Of a stretch of 64,000 nt of DNA, positions 1 to 12,000 are shown one piece after another (positions within the stretch are counted from its first letter, which is position 1; every line of letters starts with the position of its first letter). The notes beneath the pieces are model-generated. The model had not been told where the DNA came from. It did not search any database and worked only from the letters and a program-made list of their open reading frames with translations. The stretch is from Ornithodoros turicata (taxonomy: Eukaryota; Arthropoda; Arachnida; Ixodida; Argasidae): NCBI RefSeq assembly GCF_037126465.1, contig NC_088204.1, positions 60,743,771 to 60,807,770 of the forward strand. Reading direction: 5' to 3'. A program made the position numbers and the translations under genes.

Positions 1-353
1 CCCGGAGACAAGATGATGGGGACACGCCGGGTGTACTGGTGCGCGCCTGCGGCTGTTCGATCTGCGTCCTCGTTTCCGCTGATGCCCACATGACCCGGGA
101 TCTACTGCAAGACGATAGAGTGGCCCTGTGCGCTTGCTTTGTTGTGTACTTGTAGAATTTCAATGACCACAGCACTGAGGAAGCCGCGAAGTCCCATAGT
201 TGCCACACATTGCAGTGCATATGTGGGATCTGTCAAAACGACTCAGGAGCGAACGGGCTGTCAGTAATTTTCCGCAAGGCGAAAAGAATAGCATAAAGCT
301 CACCGAATGTTGACGATGTTTTATGTGAGAGATGATGGCCATCTGATTTTTTT

Positions 354-618
354 TAAATTCCGTGTTAGCGCCCGGAAGCAACTGTGGCTATGAGCGGCGT
401 AGAGACATGGATAGATGGAGAGAGGACAGCAGGAAGGAGTGTGGGGTTAGTATGCGTCCTGGGCCGACTTCAATGGGAACTGTGCCGACATTCGTCTGGA
501 AAGTCTTCGGAAAACCCAGAAAAGACCTCAGACAGCACAGCCGGTGATAGGATTCGACCCCGTGTCACCTCCCAGTCTCGGCGTGGAAAGCGATCACTCT
601 AACCACTATGCCACGGGA
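354..618 (-). mobile_element. tRNA-derived SINE inserted in the LINE RNase H
   Basis: On the - strand the head is a degenerate tRNA with an A-box-like TAGTGGTTAGAG and a B box GGGGTCGAATCC. The body reads CTGTGCTGTCTGAGG, then GACTTTCCAGACGAATGTCG and GGCACAGTTCCC. The tail ends at an A/T run near 354. Flanks give a likely target duplication: ggccatctga at 344-353 and ggtcatctga at 619-628. Removing the element joins two parts of one RNase H frame. A relative lies at 11440-11665. Confidence 0.75.
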
Positions 619-969
619 GCTGGTCATCTGAAATTGATTCGGAGGGAATGACAAAGGCAGACGACGAACTTCCCCTCGTGGTTGAGCCGTCCGTGAAAAC
701 TGCGGTGGAAGTATCATAACACGAGCTCATCATATCGAGAGTGAGCTGCTTCGTCACGCATGCAGCGACGTTGCCTTTCTTTCCTGTTAGCCCAGGCACC
801 GACAGAGAAATGCAGGGCATCGGAAAAGTCAAAGGAAGAGTGCTGGGAGCTGTGGGTGCGACCACAAAGTCAGGTATGTTAGCCTTCAGTTGAGACACAC
901 ATGGGTGTACATGCTGTGCTTGCGTCTCCGAAGCTTCCTAACTTGAAAGATGATGGTCACTGAAAAGGT

Positions 970-1132
970 TAGCTAGCTGTAGCACTCGAACCTGCATCTT
1001 CTGGATTGCCGGTCCAGGGCTCTACCAGGGCTTTCATCGTTAATTTCTTAGGCAAATTGAGGCTTTGTTTGTATTTGTCCCTTCTATGTTGTTCCAGCCT
1101 CAGAACATCCAGTTCTTTCATGCTCTTTCATC
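970..1132. mobile_element. Composite SINE fragment with an inverted tRNA head
   Basis: 970-1026 is the reverse complement of a tRNA-like head (GTTCGAGTGCTACAGC on the - strand), while 1030-1132 reads on the + strand as the body tttcttaggcaaattgagg...ttgtcccttctatgttgttcc. The same body follows a + strand tRNA-like head at 54262-55030. So head and body are in opposite orientations here, which suggests a rearranged copy or two adjacent insertions. It sits between the RT and RNase H parts of the LINE. Confidence 0.55.
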
Positions 1133-2560
1133 TTCCTAACTTGCGGATGCCGCCGATGGTGAGCTAGAAGGCGGAGGTACTGCCGACACGTCTCCCGAAG
1201 CACGTCTAGCGAAGCACTTCAAGCGGGGCGCTCTTAGCCTCAGCAATGACCATATGGGTCTCTGCCGCCCGAGGGACTCCCAAGCACACTCGGAGATTGC
1301 GCGCCAGGAGACACTGAAGCTTATGGACTGAGGAAGGTGGAAGACCATTCAACACAGGCAAGGTGTATGCAAGTGACCCGCGAACCAAAGCTCGGTGGAC
1401 GGCCAAAAGCGACGCCATGGCACTGCCCCAGTTCATGCCTGCCAGATGCCTGATCACCGCAATCCACCCGTGGACCTTGGCTTCCAAGCTCGCTATGTGC
1501 TTCACCCAAGACAGTCTGGCGTCTACCGTAACAGCAAGGAAGCGATGAAAAGATGCACTCCTCAGCTGTACACCAGCAACTGAAAGAGGGAAGGGATGCA
1601 TGTTCCTTCTCGTAAACGGGACTACCACGGACTTTTCAGTCGAGATGTCCATGCCGGCCGTTGTGAGGTAGTGCTCAATAGTGTTCAAAGCGTGTTGCAG
1701 GTGCCGCTGGATGGCCGGACGGGATTTGCCGCTGGTCCAAATGCAGATGTCATCCGCGTAGATCGAAATTGACAGTTTCTTTCCAATGCAGCCCCAAATA
1801 CCAGCCATGGCCACGTTAAACAGAATTGGGCTCAATACGCTCCCCTGTGGAACTCCATGGGTCATCGATACATGCTCTGTATCCCCTTGACGGGTGCGAA
1901 CAAATAGTTGCCTGCCATGGAGGAAGTCCTTAATCCATGAGAGAGCTCTGGAGGGTAGGCCAGCTTGGGTGAGGGGATGGAGAACGAAAGCGTGACTCAC
2001 GGTGTCGTAACTGTCTTCTCACGCGCCTTTTCTTCTTGACATTCCTGCATTCCTGACAATCCTGACATTTCCTGCGGGAAGAAGGAGTGCCTCTCGAGCT
2101 ACCACTCGATTCTGTGGAGGACCATGCGCTCCAACAACTTGCCAAGGCAGCTAGTCAAGCTCACTGGCCTGAAAGGAGATTGCTGAGTGGGCAATTTTCC
2201 CGGCTTCAGTAGTGGGACAACGCGCGCATGCTTCCAACTGTCAGGTACTTTCCCGGTTCTCCAGGACGTGTTAAATACCTCGAGCAGGCACTTCTGACAT
2301 CGCTCATCCAGATTACGGATAGCCCGGTACGTGATATTGTCCGGGCCTGGGGAAGATCGAACACGTGACAGGAGGAGAGCGTTCTTTAACTCCGAAAGCG
2401 AAAAGCCACTGTCCATGTCCGGATCAGTGGTGACTGGACTAGTTTCAATCTGTTCTGTCAAATAGGTAATGTGGCTCATGAAAGCCGTGAAAAAAAGACA
2501 AGAAATGGCTACAATGTGACAGGTTCTGTAGACAAAACACCGGCACAAACTGTGTCTGAC

Positions 2561-2973
2561 GACCTGTTGTCAGCGGTTTGATCGTTGCTCAAAATACAGG
2601 GTGTCTTTTTTTATATATACAGATTTTTCACACACACACACACACAGAAAAAAAAGCTATAAGGGCTATAGACATCCTGTTTTCGCTTCTATCATCTCTG
2701 GGCCGGCGGACGTCCTTGGCCATCCGTTGCTCAACCATCGAATGACTAATTACCTAAAAATCTCAAATTCCTCAAATTCTCAAAGCCCTCAAATTCCCTA
2801 GTGATTCCTGTCCACGCCGATATTAGCCAGGGAGTATACTCCTTTGACATGCGATTTTGTAATAATAATAATAGTAATTGGGGTTTTATGTAGCGAGAGA
2901 CGGGATTTTTTGACGCATTTTGTAATCTGCTGTTCCAAGGCATTTTCGCAGAAAAAAAAAACATTTTATGCAG
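2561..2973. other. Intergenic or intronic DNA with a short (CA)n run
   Basis: I see a (CA)n run at 2628-2645, short A-rich repeats built on tcaaattc (about 2760-2800), and no coding pattern on either strand. The acceptor of the first visible metalloprotease exon closes this stretch. Confidence 0.5.
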
Positions 2974-3097
2974 GAAGGAATCCTTGGAGAAGTGCTTCGC
3001 ATTCGCCCACTACCTGAGAGAGAAAGGTCAGATGAAGGTCACGTGGCTCACCTGCTTTTCCGAATCGATGCTCAGAAGACACGTTATGACGATTACG
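2974..3097 (+). CDS. Metalloprotease exon: propeptide segment
   Basis: The first exon of the gene in this window. It opens after a tatgcag acceptor and reads EGILGEVLRIRPLP, ERERSDEGHVAHLLF and so on, ending in RYDDY plus one base (phase 1). The Gly-Ile-Leu-Gly, Leu-Arg-Ile-Pro-Leu and Glu-Arg-Ser-x-Glu-Gly-His pattern is the one I know from the propeptides of tick reprolysins. The donor chosen (G/gttggt at 3098) is weak. The exon must be preceded by others coding for the signal peptide, but none is visible between 1 and 2973, where a LINE relic lies. Those exons are therefore probably left of the window. Confidence 0.7.
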
Positions 3098-6000
3098 GTT
3101 GGTTGATATTAACGACATATTTAGTAGACAACCTGTCTGTTTTAACGAAGTACACGTCTGTGCTATCACTTTTCACTTGGTCTGTTGTGAATTCACTCGA
3201 AACTGTAAAAGGTAGATGCGGGTACATGTCAAGCCACCTGGCAAATTATTAAAAAAATAGCAGTGAATGAAATAAAGCATGTTGAGACAGTATCAAATCA
3301 GCTTAAGGAGTGTACGAAACATTACTATAAATTATAGTTAATCATGACCATATATACTATATATTATCAATAATAATGTAGAAATGAAAAACAGAAGCTG
3401 CAGGCAAAAATATGTTCATAATTTGATTGCGCCCATCCCAGCAGCGGAGGTTCGTTTGCTTTGCACACTATAGGATGCGACAAGACTCAATGCTTACCAC
3501 ATCGCATTTCAGAAGTCTTACTGCCCTCCAAACGAAAAGCAGGATAGTACGGGACAGCTGTTTGCTTTGCAACTGTTGGACGGGACAGGACGCAATGCTT
3601 GCCCACGTCGCATTTCAAAAATATCACTGCGCTCGCGTTACAAACGAAAAGCAGGCTAGCAATGGACAGCTGTTTGCTTCGCACCTGCAGCGTGGGACAA
3701 GACGCAATGCTTGCTGCTTGCCCACATCGCATTTCAGAAATATCACTACCCTCGCCCTACAGACGAAATGCAGGATAGCACTCGATTGCTGTGTACCTGT
3801 AGGACGGGATAATAGGCATTTCCGACGTTCACAAGACGATAACAGGCACTTCCACGAGCGCAAGTTGTTTCGCTGAACGTCCGGTGTCGACTTTGTCAGC
3901 TATATAAATGAAAACCACCGGTGATTCGGCGAAAGATAAAATTATCATCGGGTATGTGGAAAAACTTTACGTTTTCAGAAATTTTTCATGATGAAGGGTG
4001 GAGAAAATGCCAATACTAATGATTAAGTTAGGGTGGCAAAAGGTTTGTTTAGGCGTTGTGGGTAGTCCCGCATTTACCTGCAACCCAAAGCTACAGCGAA
4101 TTTTTACCCGCAAATCGCAAAACGGCGCGCGTATCCTCGCACTCGCGCTTAGCTCTGCTGGTGAATGCCAACTACCCAAGCAGCACACAATATTGGGCCC
4201 ATATTGGCTGGTCATTGGCGATACAAGTCCAATATGGGGCCCGTTCCACCAAGATTTCCCCCATATTGGCTGAAACTGGGCAATATGGGCCCCATATTTG
4301 ATCAAAGGGAGGAAGAGGGGGAGTTGGTGATCGTTCATGTCGCTTCAATGCAGCACTGAGACGGGACGAAGGGCGGTTAAAACATGGTTTAAATTGTCTG
4401 CGCAAATAAATTCCTGTCAGTTGAGAGTTTGCAGATACGTTTGTCTCCTTGTTTTAACCGCCCTTCGTCCCGTCTCAGTGCTGCATTGAAGCGACATGAG
4501 CCCCATATTTCCCAGTTTGAGCCAATACTGGGAATATCCTGGCAATATGGGCCCCATATTGCAAAGTCTGGGCCAATATTGGGAAAATCCTGGGAATATG
4601 GGCCCCATATTGCCCGTGTACACCCCATATTGACTGAAAATACAGAAAATGGTACGTACCCGTGTTGCACAAATGCCCAAGCAGCACGGCAAGATTGGGC
4701 GTTCAAGCGTGTGAAATGCCCAATTCAGTACGTCGTTACATCCAGCAACTTCCTGCATATGATACACATTGTTCGAAACAGTCAACATACGTGGGAATCC
4801 CATTGTAACGTTCACTAGAACTCGACAACTCAACTTTCCACGTTCTCGAAGCAGCCGCCATCTTGCTTCGCGATGCCGATGCCAATCGGTCGAGCCGACT
4901 GAGAGCGAGCGTGGTCGTTTGAGAGAAATCACGCGTCCTACAACTAATGCGCATGCGTGACAGTCGGATCAAACGTTTCATACGTGATAAAATGTCGCGG
5001 GTTCCTGTAATGATAACGGAATTGCGGCAGGTCAAGTAAAAAACACAATGTTTGATAGGAATGGATGCCTCTTCTGTAAAGTCAGGTGCTTTCGAGTTGC
5101 TGCAAGCAGTGTGAGTTGCTCTGGCGTATGTCCGTCACCGTCACTAAAGTGTTTCGCTCCTTTGTACTCCCGGAGCGGGTTGGAAATTTTTGGTTCATAG
5201 ACTGTTGCAATCCCAACGAAGGCTTCTGAGGGACGTTTGGCATTCAGTGGGACTGCTTGTTTCCTTCAGCAAGACGGGCGTGGCGCCCGTTCTTCATTTT
5301 TGGGACGATGCAGTGTTTTTTTTTTTTTTTTTTTTTTGACGTGGATTAATGAGATCTGCAGAAAGGAAAAAGCAAAAAGAAGAAAGAAGTAACATCAGTG
5401 GTGGATATTAAACCGGATAATGCTTTATTATTGCAAGGACTCCCCGTTGGCGTTATCACATAAATATTAGCAAAATATTGGAAACATTGGCGCAAAATCG
5501 ACTTGCCAATATGGGCAGCCCATATTGGTCCAACATGGAGCCAGGTTGCACTCCCCGTATTGGTCCAATATTGGCAGCCCATGTGGGTCCAATATTAAAC
5601 CAATATTGACGTGATGCTTGGGTACCCGTAGAACGAAACGGCCGTCCGCAGCTGGTGCAAGCACGGTCAAATTATGAACATATTCCTCACGGACAGCCAT
5701 ACTCGTAGAGCTCCGGCTCTTTTTTTTTCTCTCTCTCTCATTGTGCGTGCGCTTTCTGGCGTGCACTGCGACGTCCAGAAGTTTCGCTGACACTATTGAA
5801 CACTGACGTGTCAACGAGACACCCTGTCTGTGCTGACCCAAGATCTGATGTTTAAGCGCGAGTAGGTAGATTCGCAAACTGACGGTTACTAGTGTACAGG
5901 AAGCATCACATTGAAGGCTACCGGGATATACTACATGTTTTCTATGGCGGGTAGTTCCGCGGGACTGTCCGAATCCCAAAGCAAGAGCTTTCTCCTCCCC

Positions 6001-9000
6001 TTCGTGCACAGAGCCGCGACCCACAGCAGGCTGACCGCACCTTCCCCAGAGCCCTGTATAAAAAAAAGGAGTCTATACCTGGAGTCTATACCTGTCTATA
6101 CCTGGAGCTCCACCCACTGTTCCAGGTATGTGACCAATGACGGATTGAAATGCAGCTCGGTATTATTAGGCCCATCCAAAGTTATACTTCGCCCGTGTCT
6201 ACTGAGCGCCATCATGTTGCGGAAACTGGGCTGGTTTGGATTGAAACGGATAACCCTAGCGACATACCAAAACTGTGGAAGTTGCCACTTTATCAACGTC
6301 GTCTGCGTGGACAGAGGCATGTCGGGAAGACGCAGAATTGCAGAAACAGTTTCTTCGTACGCAGACGGCTACCGGTATGAACTTTTAACCACGTAATATA
6401 TGCAGATAGAATCAGTAATGGACAAAGAGGTATATACATATATGGATATACTATCAGTAAAATAATCAGACGTGGTCGACAGATTACAGGAAAGTTAACA
6501 AAAATTAGGTTATTTAATGGGTAATCTTACACAAAGATTATAATATGCTATGAAACGTCGTCCACGTCTTATTATTTTACTTTTATTCAACTTCGCAGCC
6601 GTCTGATATATCAACTTCTTTAACCTATATACAGGGTGTGTGCAGAAGAACGTGACCCGCATTTAGGCACATAGCTTGTTGCCTACCTTACTAACGAACT
6701 TCCGGTGGCGCACGATGGCGCATTTATGCGTGCAAAATCTGCAGAAAAATTGTGGAAGCCATACTCAGCTTAAAAAATAAATGGAACAACGAAAACGTCG
6801 GCTTCCGTGCATCAGAATAGGGCAACATGGTGGACGTAGGAGAGTTGTGTTCAAGTACCGCTAGGGGAGCTATCGGTGCATGAATCGAAACGATGTCCCA
6901 CATGGATGATCATCGGCAGTACCCCTAGCGGTACCTGCACATAACTCTCCTGAGACCGAAATACACTACCATGCACTGTCAAGACCGCCCTATTCTAATC
7001 CATGGAAGCCCATGTTTTCGCGCTCTGTTTATTTTTTTACACTGAGTATGGCTTCCAGGATTTTTTTGTAGCTTTCGCACGCATAAATACGCCGTCGTGC
7101 GCCACCGGAAGTTCCTCGGCTAAGTAGACAACGAGTTACATGTAAAAATGCGGGTCACGTTTTTCTGCACACACCCTGTATATGTATACCTTATCCGTTA
7201 CTGATTCCATCTGCATATGTGGTTATATGGCTATATATATGTGGTTATGGTGGCATATATACGTTGTTAAAAGCATATATGTTTGTAAGAAGAAAAAAAC
7301 AAGGAGAAATTGAACTCGTCTCCCGACTCTTTCTGTTACTCCTAACAAAATGTACTACATATAGTAAAGCATACAGTATAAGTATGTATGTATGTATATA
7401 TATAGTTGTGGAAGAAAAAAGACGCGGACAACAGATTTTAGGGAAGTTGGGAATACTAGTTTATTTAATAGGCTGAAATTACGAGTTCAATCAAAAAGTT
7501 TCGATCGTTTCGATCGAAAAATCAAATCGTTTCGACAGTGGCACTGTCGAAACGTCGATCCTTTTTCATGGCCACGGCCTATCACAAACGTCACAATCGT
7601 GTCCAAACTCGTTATTCAGAAATTCCTCCGCAAACACCGCGTTGGCCAGTGCAAACACCGACGGACGCGCACACGTTTCAAGTACACACGGATGACACCG
7701 TTTACGTCTCTTGGTCACGGCTGCGTGCTCGCGTAGTTGTTCGTTCACCCGCCTTCGTCTCTTGGCCTCGACTTCTCGTTCCCAAAACTTCGGATCTTCT
7801 CGGCGTCGTCTAATCGCCGCTGCCTTGTGTTTCCTCACTTGTGTGGCCAAGTTGTCTTCGTGCAGCCAAAGCACGTTGGGCAGCTTGTTGACTCGATGTG
7901 CCAAGCCGTTCGCATGCTGCAGCAGCGCGCCGAGCCCTGAACTTCCTTCTGCGGAGGGCGGATGGACTCTCAGTGGCCTCCCCATAGCGTCTGAGTGACA
8001 CACTGACGGCGCTCGCAGCCAGCAGGACATTTTTTAAATTTGCTTTTTGGTTTGCTGCTGCGCCATCCAATGGCGCGCGTCGCATAAAATGTTTCCGACT
8101 CGACGCAGTGACCTTGGCGAAAGCTCCCTCGTGCGGCTATCATTAAAAAAATTGTCAGGAAATCTCTGGTTCGATGTTCCAAGCAAAACCTCCATGCTGG
8201 GGAAGTATTGGTGAAATGCCGGCCCCCCATAGAAAATAGCAAACAATGGAACGCGCTCACGTTTGATTGACGGGTTGAGCCTCCTTTTAGGCTCCTCCTA
8301 GTGGTCAGGCCCCCTTTTTTATACGTGGCTATACCTTCACAAAATATCACCCCCAGCCCCCGCCAGTATCATGTCGCCTCCCTGTGGTGTGCCGATGAGC
8401 TTCCACGTCTCAAATAGGACGAAAGACCCTCCTGCAGCTGGGATGGGTACGATCAAATTCCATCATAATGGAATAATATGTATATATATATATATGAAAT
8501 TAAGTATTAAATAATAAAATAATTAATAATCATATTACATTATTTTCATTATATTATCATTATTATTAATACAAATAGGTTTTCCACGATGTCGTTCAAA
8601 TGGGTCGTTCTAAGGAAGTGCAATACGTGTAATTTAGCGCAAGCAAGACGTGTTCAGAGTAATACATGTAAGATTGCTCTTCTGTTGTATGTTACAGTTA
8701 TCCCTGAAGAAGCCATCACCAATCTTGAATCGAGCGGCACTGTGGTTGAGCGACAAGGTACAGGTTGTGTAATTATAACCGACTGACTGAATTTAAAGAA
8801 GCCGTTCGTAACAAACCACGTCAGTTTTGGTGTCACGCCCTCAGTCGTCGTCCTGGTCATCTTTTAAAGAACGCTAGTCTGGCGGCCTGATGGACACCTG
8901 ACTACATGTGCTGCGGACACCTTCTTGTGGCGTCTATTTTGCCACCGTAATACTAATGAGCGGGCGAAAATGATAAGTGTATTTCTGCCAAATTGTTTGT

Positions 9001-12000
9001 TCCGCTTTTTACAAGATTTTATATACCACAAAGAAGAGATGACTAGTCAAAAGTGTCCTTCCTCATCATCCATTCAAGCGACTGCAAAGTGTTCATTGTA
9101 GTGCGGTTTTGATGTGTGTTCCTAGCAAAGATTTGCGAATATTAATGGATAATCTTCGAGACGCAACGCTAATGCAGGCACGAAACTTGTTACCAAAGAT
9201 GCAGCCTTCCCTTCACATGATGTTTGACTGGAACAAATTACTTGCAGTTTCGTTGCAAATTACTACTTAATGTCGTTTCTAATCTGCAGATATACCGAAA
9301 CGGATTCATCCTGAACTGTTCATCCTGTGCGACAGTGCCTTCGTTCAACACTTCAATAAAGGACTGGAAAGTATCATCTTCTACTTCGGCATCACGATAA
9401 ATGCGGTAGGTGGATTCATTTTGATTGATCTGTAACAAGGCATTGTTTGGAGAGGTCTGTTATATAACTACCTAGTGTATAGAACTTTCCAGGTTTAACG
9501 CAAAGTTATGCTGTTTCCTTTTTGCAGGTCTTATAATTCATCTGAACGCCATTTTCGAGACACAAATATTAAAAAAACTAACAGAAAGTGCTAATACGAG
9601 TCTGGTTCAAAAATGGAGGGGGATTTTTTATTTCGTCAGTTTAGTCTCGGGAACAATCTTTTACATGCATCTGGAACAGGAATCATGGAACATCTTTTAC
9701 ATGCATCTGGAACAGGAATCATGGAACATCTTTTACATGCTACTTTTCAATATCGTCACATTCGAGTGAAATTTTATCATGCACAAATGGTGTTTCTTTT
9801 GTTGGCTCTCAATCTTCCACGCAGTTGAATATGAAGGTTAATGCTGCGGATGTTGTTGCCAGCACAGCTCGTGGTCGTGGTGAGCTGTGATGCTGACGAG
9901 GGAGCACAGAATGATTGCGAAGAGATTGGGAACATATTGGGAGAGAACTTAAGAATAGTCCGTTTCACAGCACTCCTTGCTTAGACATTGCGACTGGAAT
10001 ATGAAAGTTTGGACAACTCTGAACACGTCACAGCATGGAGGCGCAACAGATTTTATGACTTCACGAAAAAGAACAACACAGACACATAAAGGGATGATGA
10101 TGAGATGTAGCTGATACCGGCTGATTGCACCAGTGCAAATTGTAAGAATGAAAGATGATGATGGAAATTGCAGTTCAGGTGATCAAAATACGGTGCAGGG
10201 ACCGATTGATGACAGAAACTTCCAAAAGTGATGGAGACCTCGATACATAGGTATGAGCAGAACTAGTCCAGGGGCCCGGCACATTGCTGAGGGAAAAAGG
10301 GTTGACTGCATGCATCCTGTACTGCAAGATCTTTCCCGCTGGTAGACGGGGCAATTCATAAGTAGGTGGCATGGGTAAGTGCGCACATTGCATGTAGCAC
10401 AAAGCACCGACGATGCACGGCGAAGGCGCTGCCTCATAGCTGGGATAAACGCGACGTTGAGCCGCCTGCGGTGAAGAAGGGATGCGCAGTTTCATGGGAA
10501 GTCATGAGGGCGCGACAATGAGAGAGACGGATCTACAGCGTGGAGCAGAGATTAGGTACGTTATGCTGTGCAGCCACTGAGATCTCATCTTGTATGCAGA
10601 GATAGCACGGAGAAGAGACCGACAGTCGCCTTTGGGCAAGATGATGGAGTGGGCTGATGTAATCTGGTGACCCCGTAAAACAGCCTGGTTTGCCTGTTCA
10701 TTGCCAGGTATGCACCCATGACTAGGTATCCATTGTAACTCTACTCAATGGTCCATGTCCAACAGCTGTAAGATTGCAGCAAGTCAACAACTATGGACAC
10801 AAGAGGTCCGCGTATACCCATTGTTGCCCGACACCAGAGGGCCCTCATGGAGTTTGTGTTGGAGATCCATTGTCGAAGCGAGTACTGCTCAATCTTACGC
10901 ATCGCGAAATCAAAGCACGCAGCTAAGCACACGTTGAAGACGTCGGATGACGGGAACTGCCAGTTACATCATGCCAATGATATCATAACAGAGGCGCATG
11001 CGGAGCTTGTTTTAGTGGATGAGACGTCCGTCAAAACAGTGGAGTTCGCGTAGTTTGCACATCATACCCAAAGTGCATGCTCGGGACACACTAGCAGCAA
11101 CTTTTAATCAGCATCAGCATCTGGGCTTCAGATGCTGAATGCTAGACAAAAACTTTTAAAATACGACAACATTTCTTTAACGCACATTTGGGGCCTCGGT
11201 GTCCGCGTCGCGTGACGCTGGATGGAGACGCAGAGAGGCTCTCGCGATGCGCACTCTCCCCCTCGTCTAATTGTTTCTTTATCGCGCCGTCTCTGCTGAC
11301 AAGAAACGCTTCGGAGGATACCACGGCTCAGCAGGGAGATTTAGCAGATTGGTAGGTCTTTACTGTATTGGTTCCGAAAACATGATAAGCCAAGCACCTC
11401 ATTCCTTTGAAGTGGAACCTGATGCACGAAAACTCTCTAATGTGTGCTTCATTTTTATTCCGTGTTTGCACCGGAAGTACAATAGGAGAGAGTGGGGGAC
11501 AGGGGGGTTGGTGTGCGCCCTCCGCAGCACTGTGCCGACATTCTTCTGGAAAGTCTTGGAGGAACACATGGAGAACCTCAGACAGCACAGTCTTTAGCAA
11601 TCCCCTAGTTACAACAAAGGAGCAGGCGCCTTTACCCACTCGGCCATCCCGCTGGTCGCTCAGTGTCTGCACAGCTTAACTCACGTGATGCCGTCCACAT
11701 TGTCTGGCAACACGGACGCCGCAGAGTTAATGCTGGTTCACACTTCTGCGTTTACTGTTGAGCTTGCACTTACGGCAAATCGTTTCCATGGCAACAAAGC
11801 CTCGCTCTCCGTAAATGGTGTAAATGCAAACAGAAATGGAGGAGTTGAGCCAACTTCAACTTTCTCTACGCAAGCACCACAACCACAAGCCATGTGCACA
11901 CTTGGAGGAGATTATAGCGCATGTGCACTACGTGCACGGGGAGCTCACGAGCACGCAGCGGGCACACGTAGTATCTGTGGCGTTTCCCTGTTATCCCGAG

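Larger units (their letters stand above)
1..2560 (-). mobile_element. I-type LINE relic (reverse transcriptase and RNase H), nested insertions
   Basis: Read on the - strand. 2548-2099 gives the start of a reverse transcriptase (SSPGPDNITYRAIRN, VVPLLKPGKLPTQQSPFRP). 2000-1206 gives the palm and thumb with GVPQGSVLSPILFN and the catalytic YADD. 898 down to about 60 gives an RNase H with VFTDGS, ELYAILFAL, a stretch like ALQCVATMGLRGFLSAVV, and a final PGHVGISGNEDAD. RT followed by RNase H marks the I group of non-LTR elements. Between 2100 and 2000 about 80 residues of RT are missing and the frame changes; that stretch is a short low-complexity patch. Stops elsewhere show it is dead. It is broken by SINE-like insertions at 354-618 and about 970-1132, and its 3' end lies left of the window. 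Confidence 0.85.
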
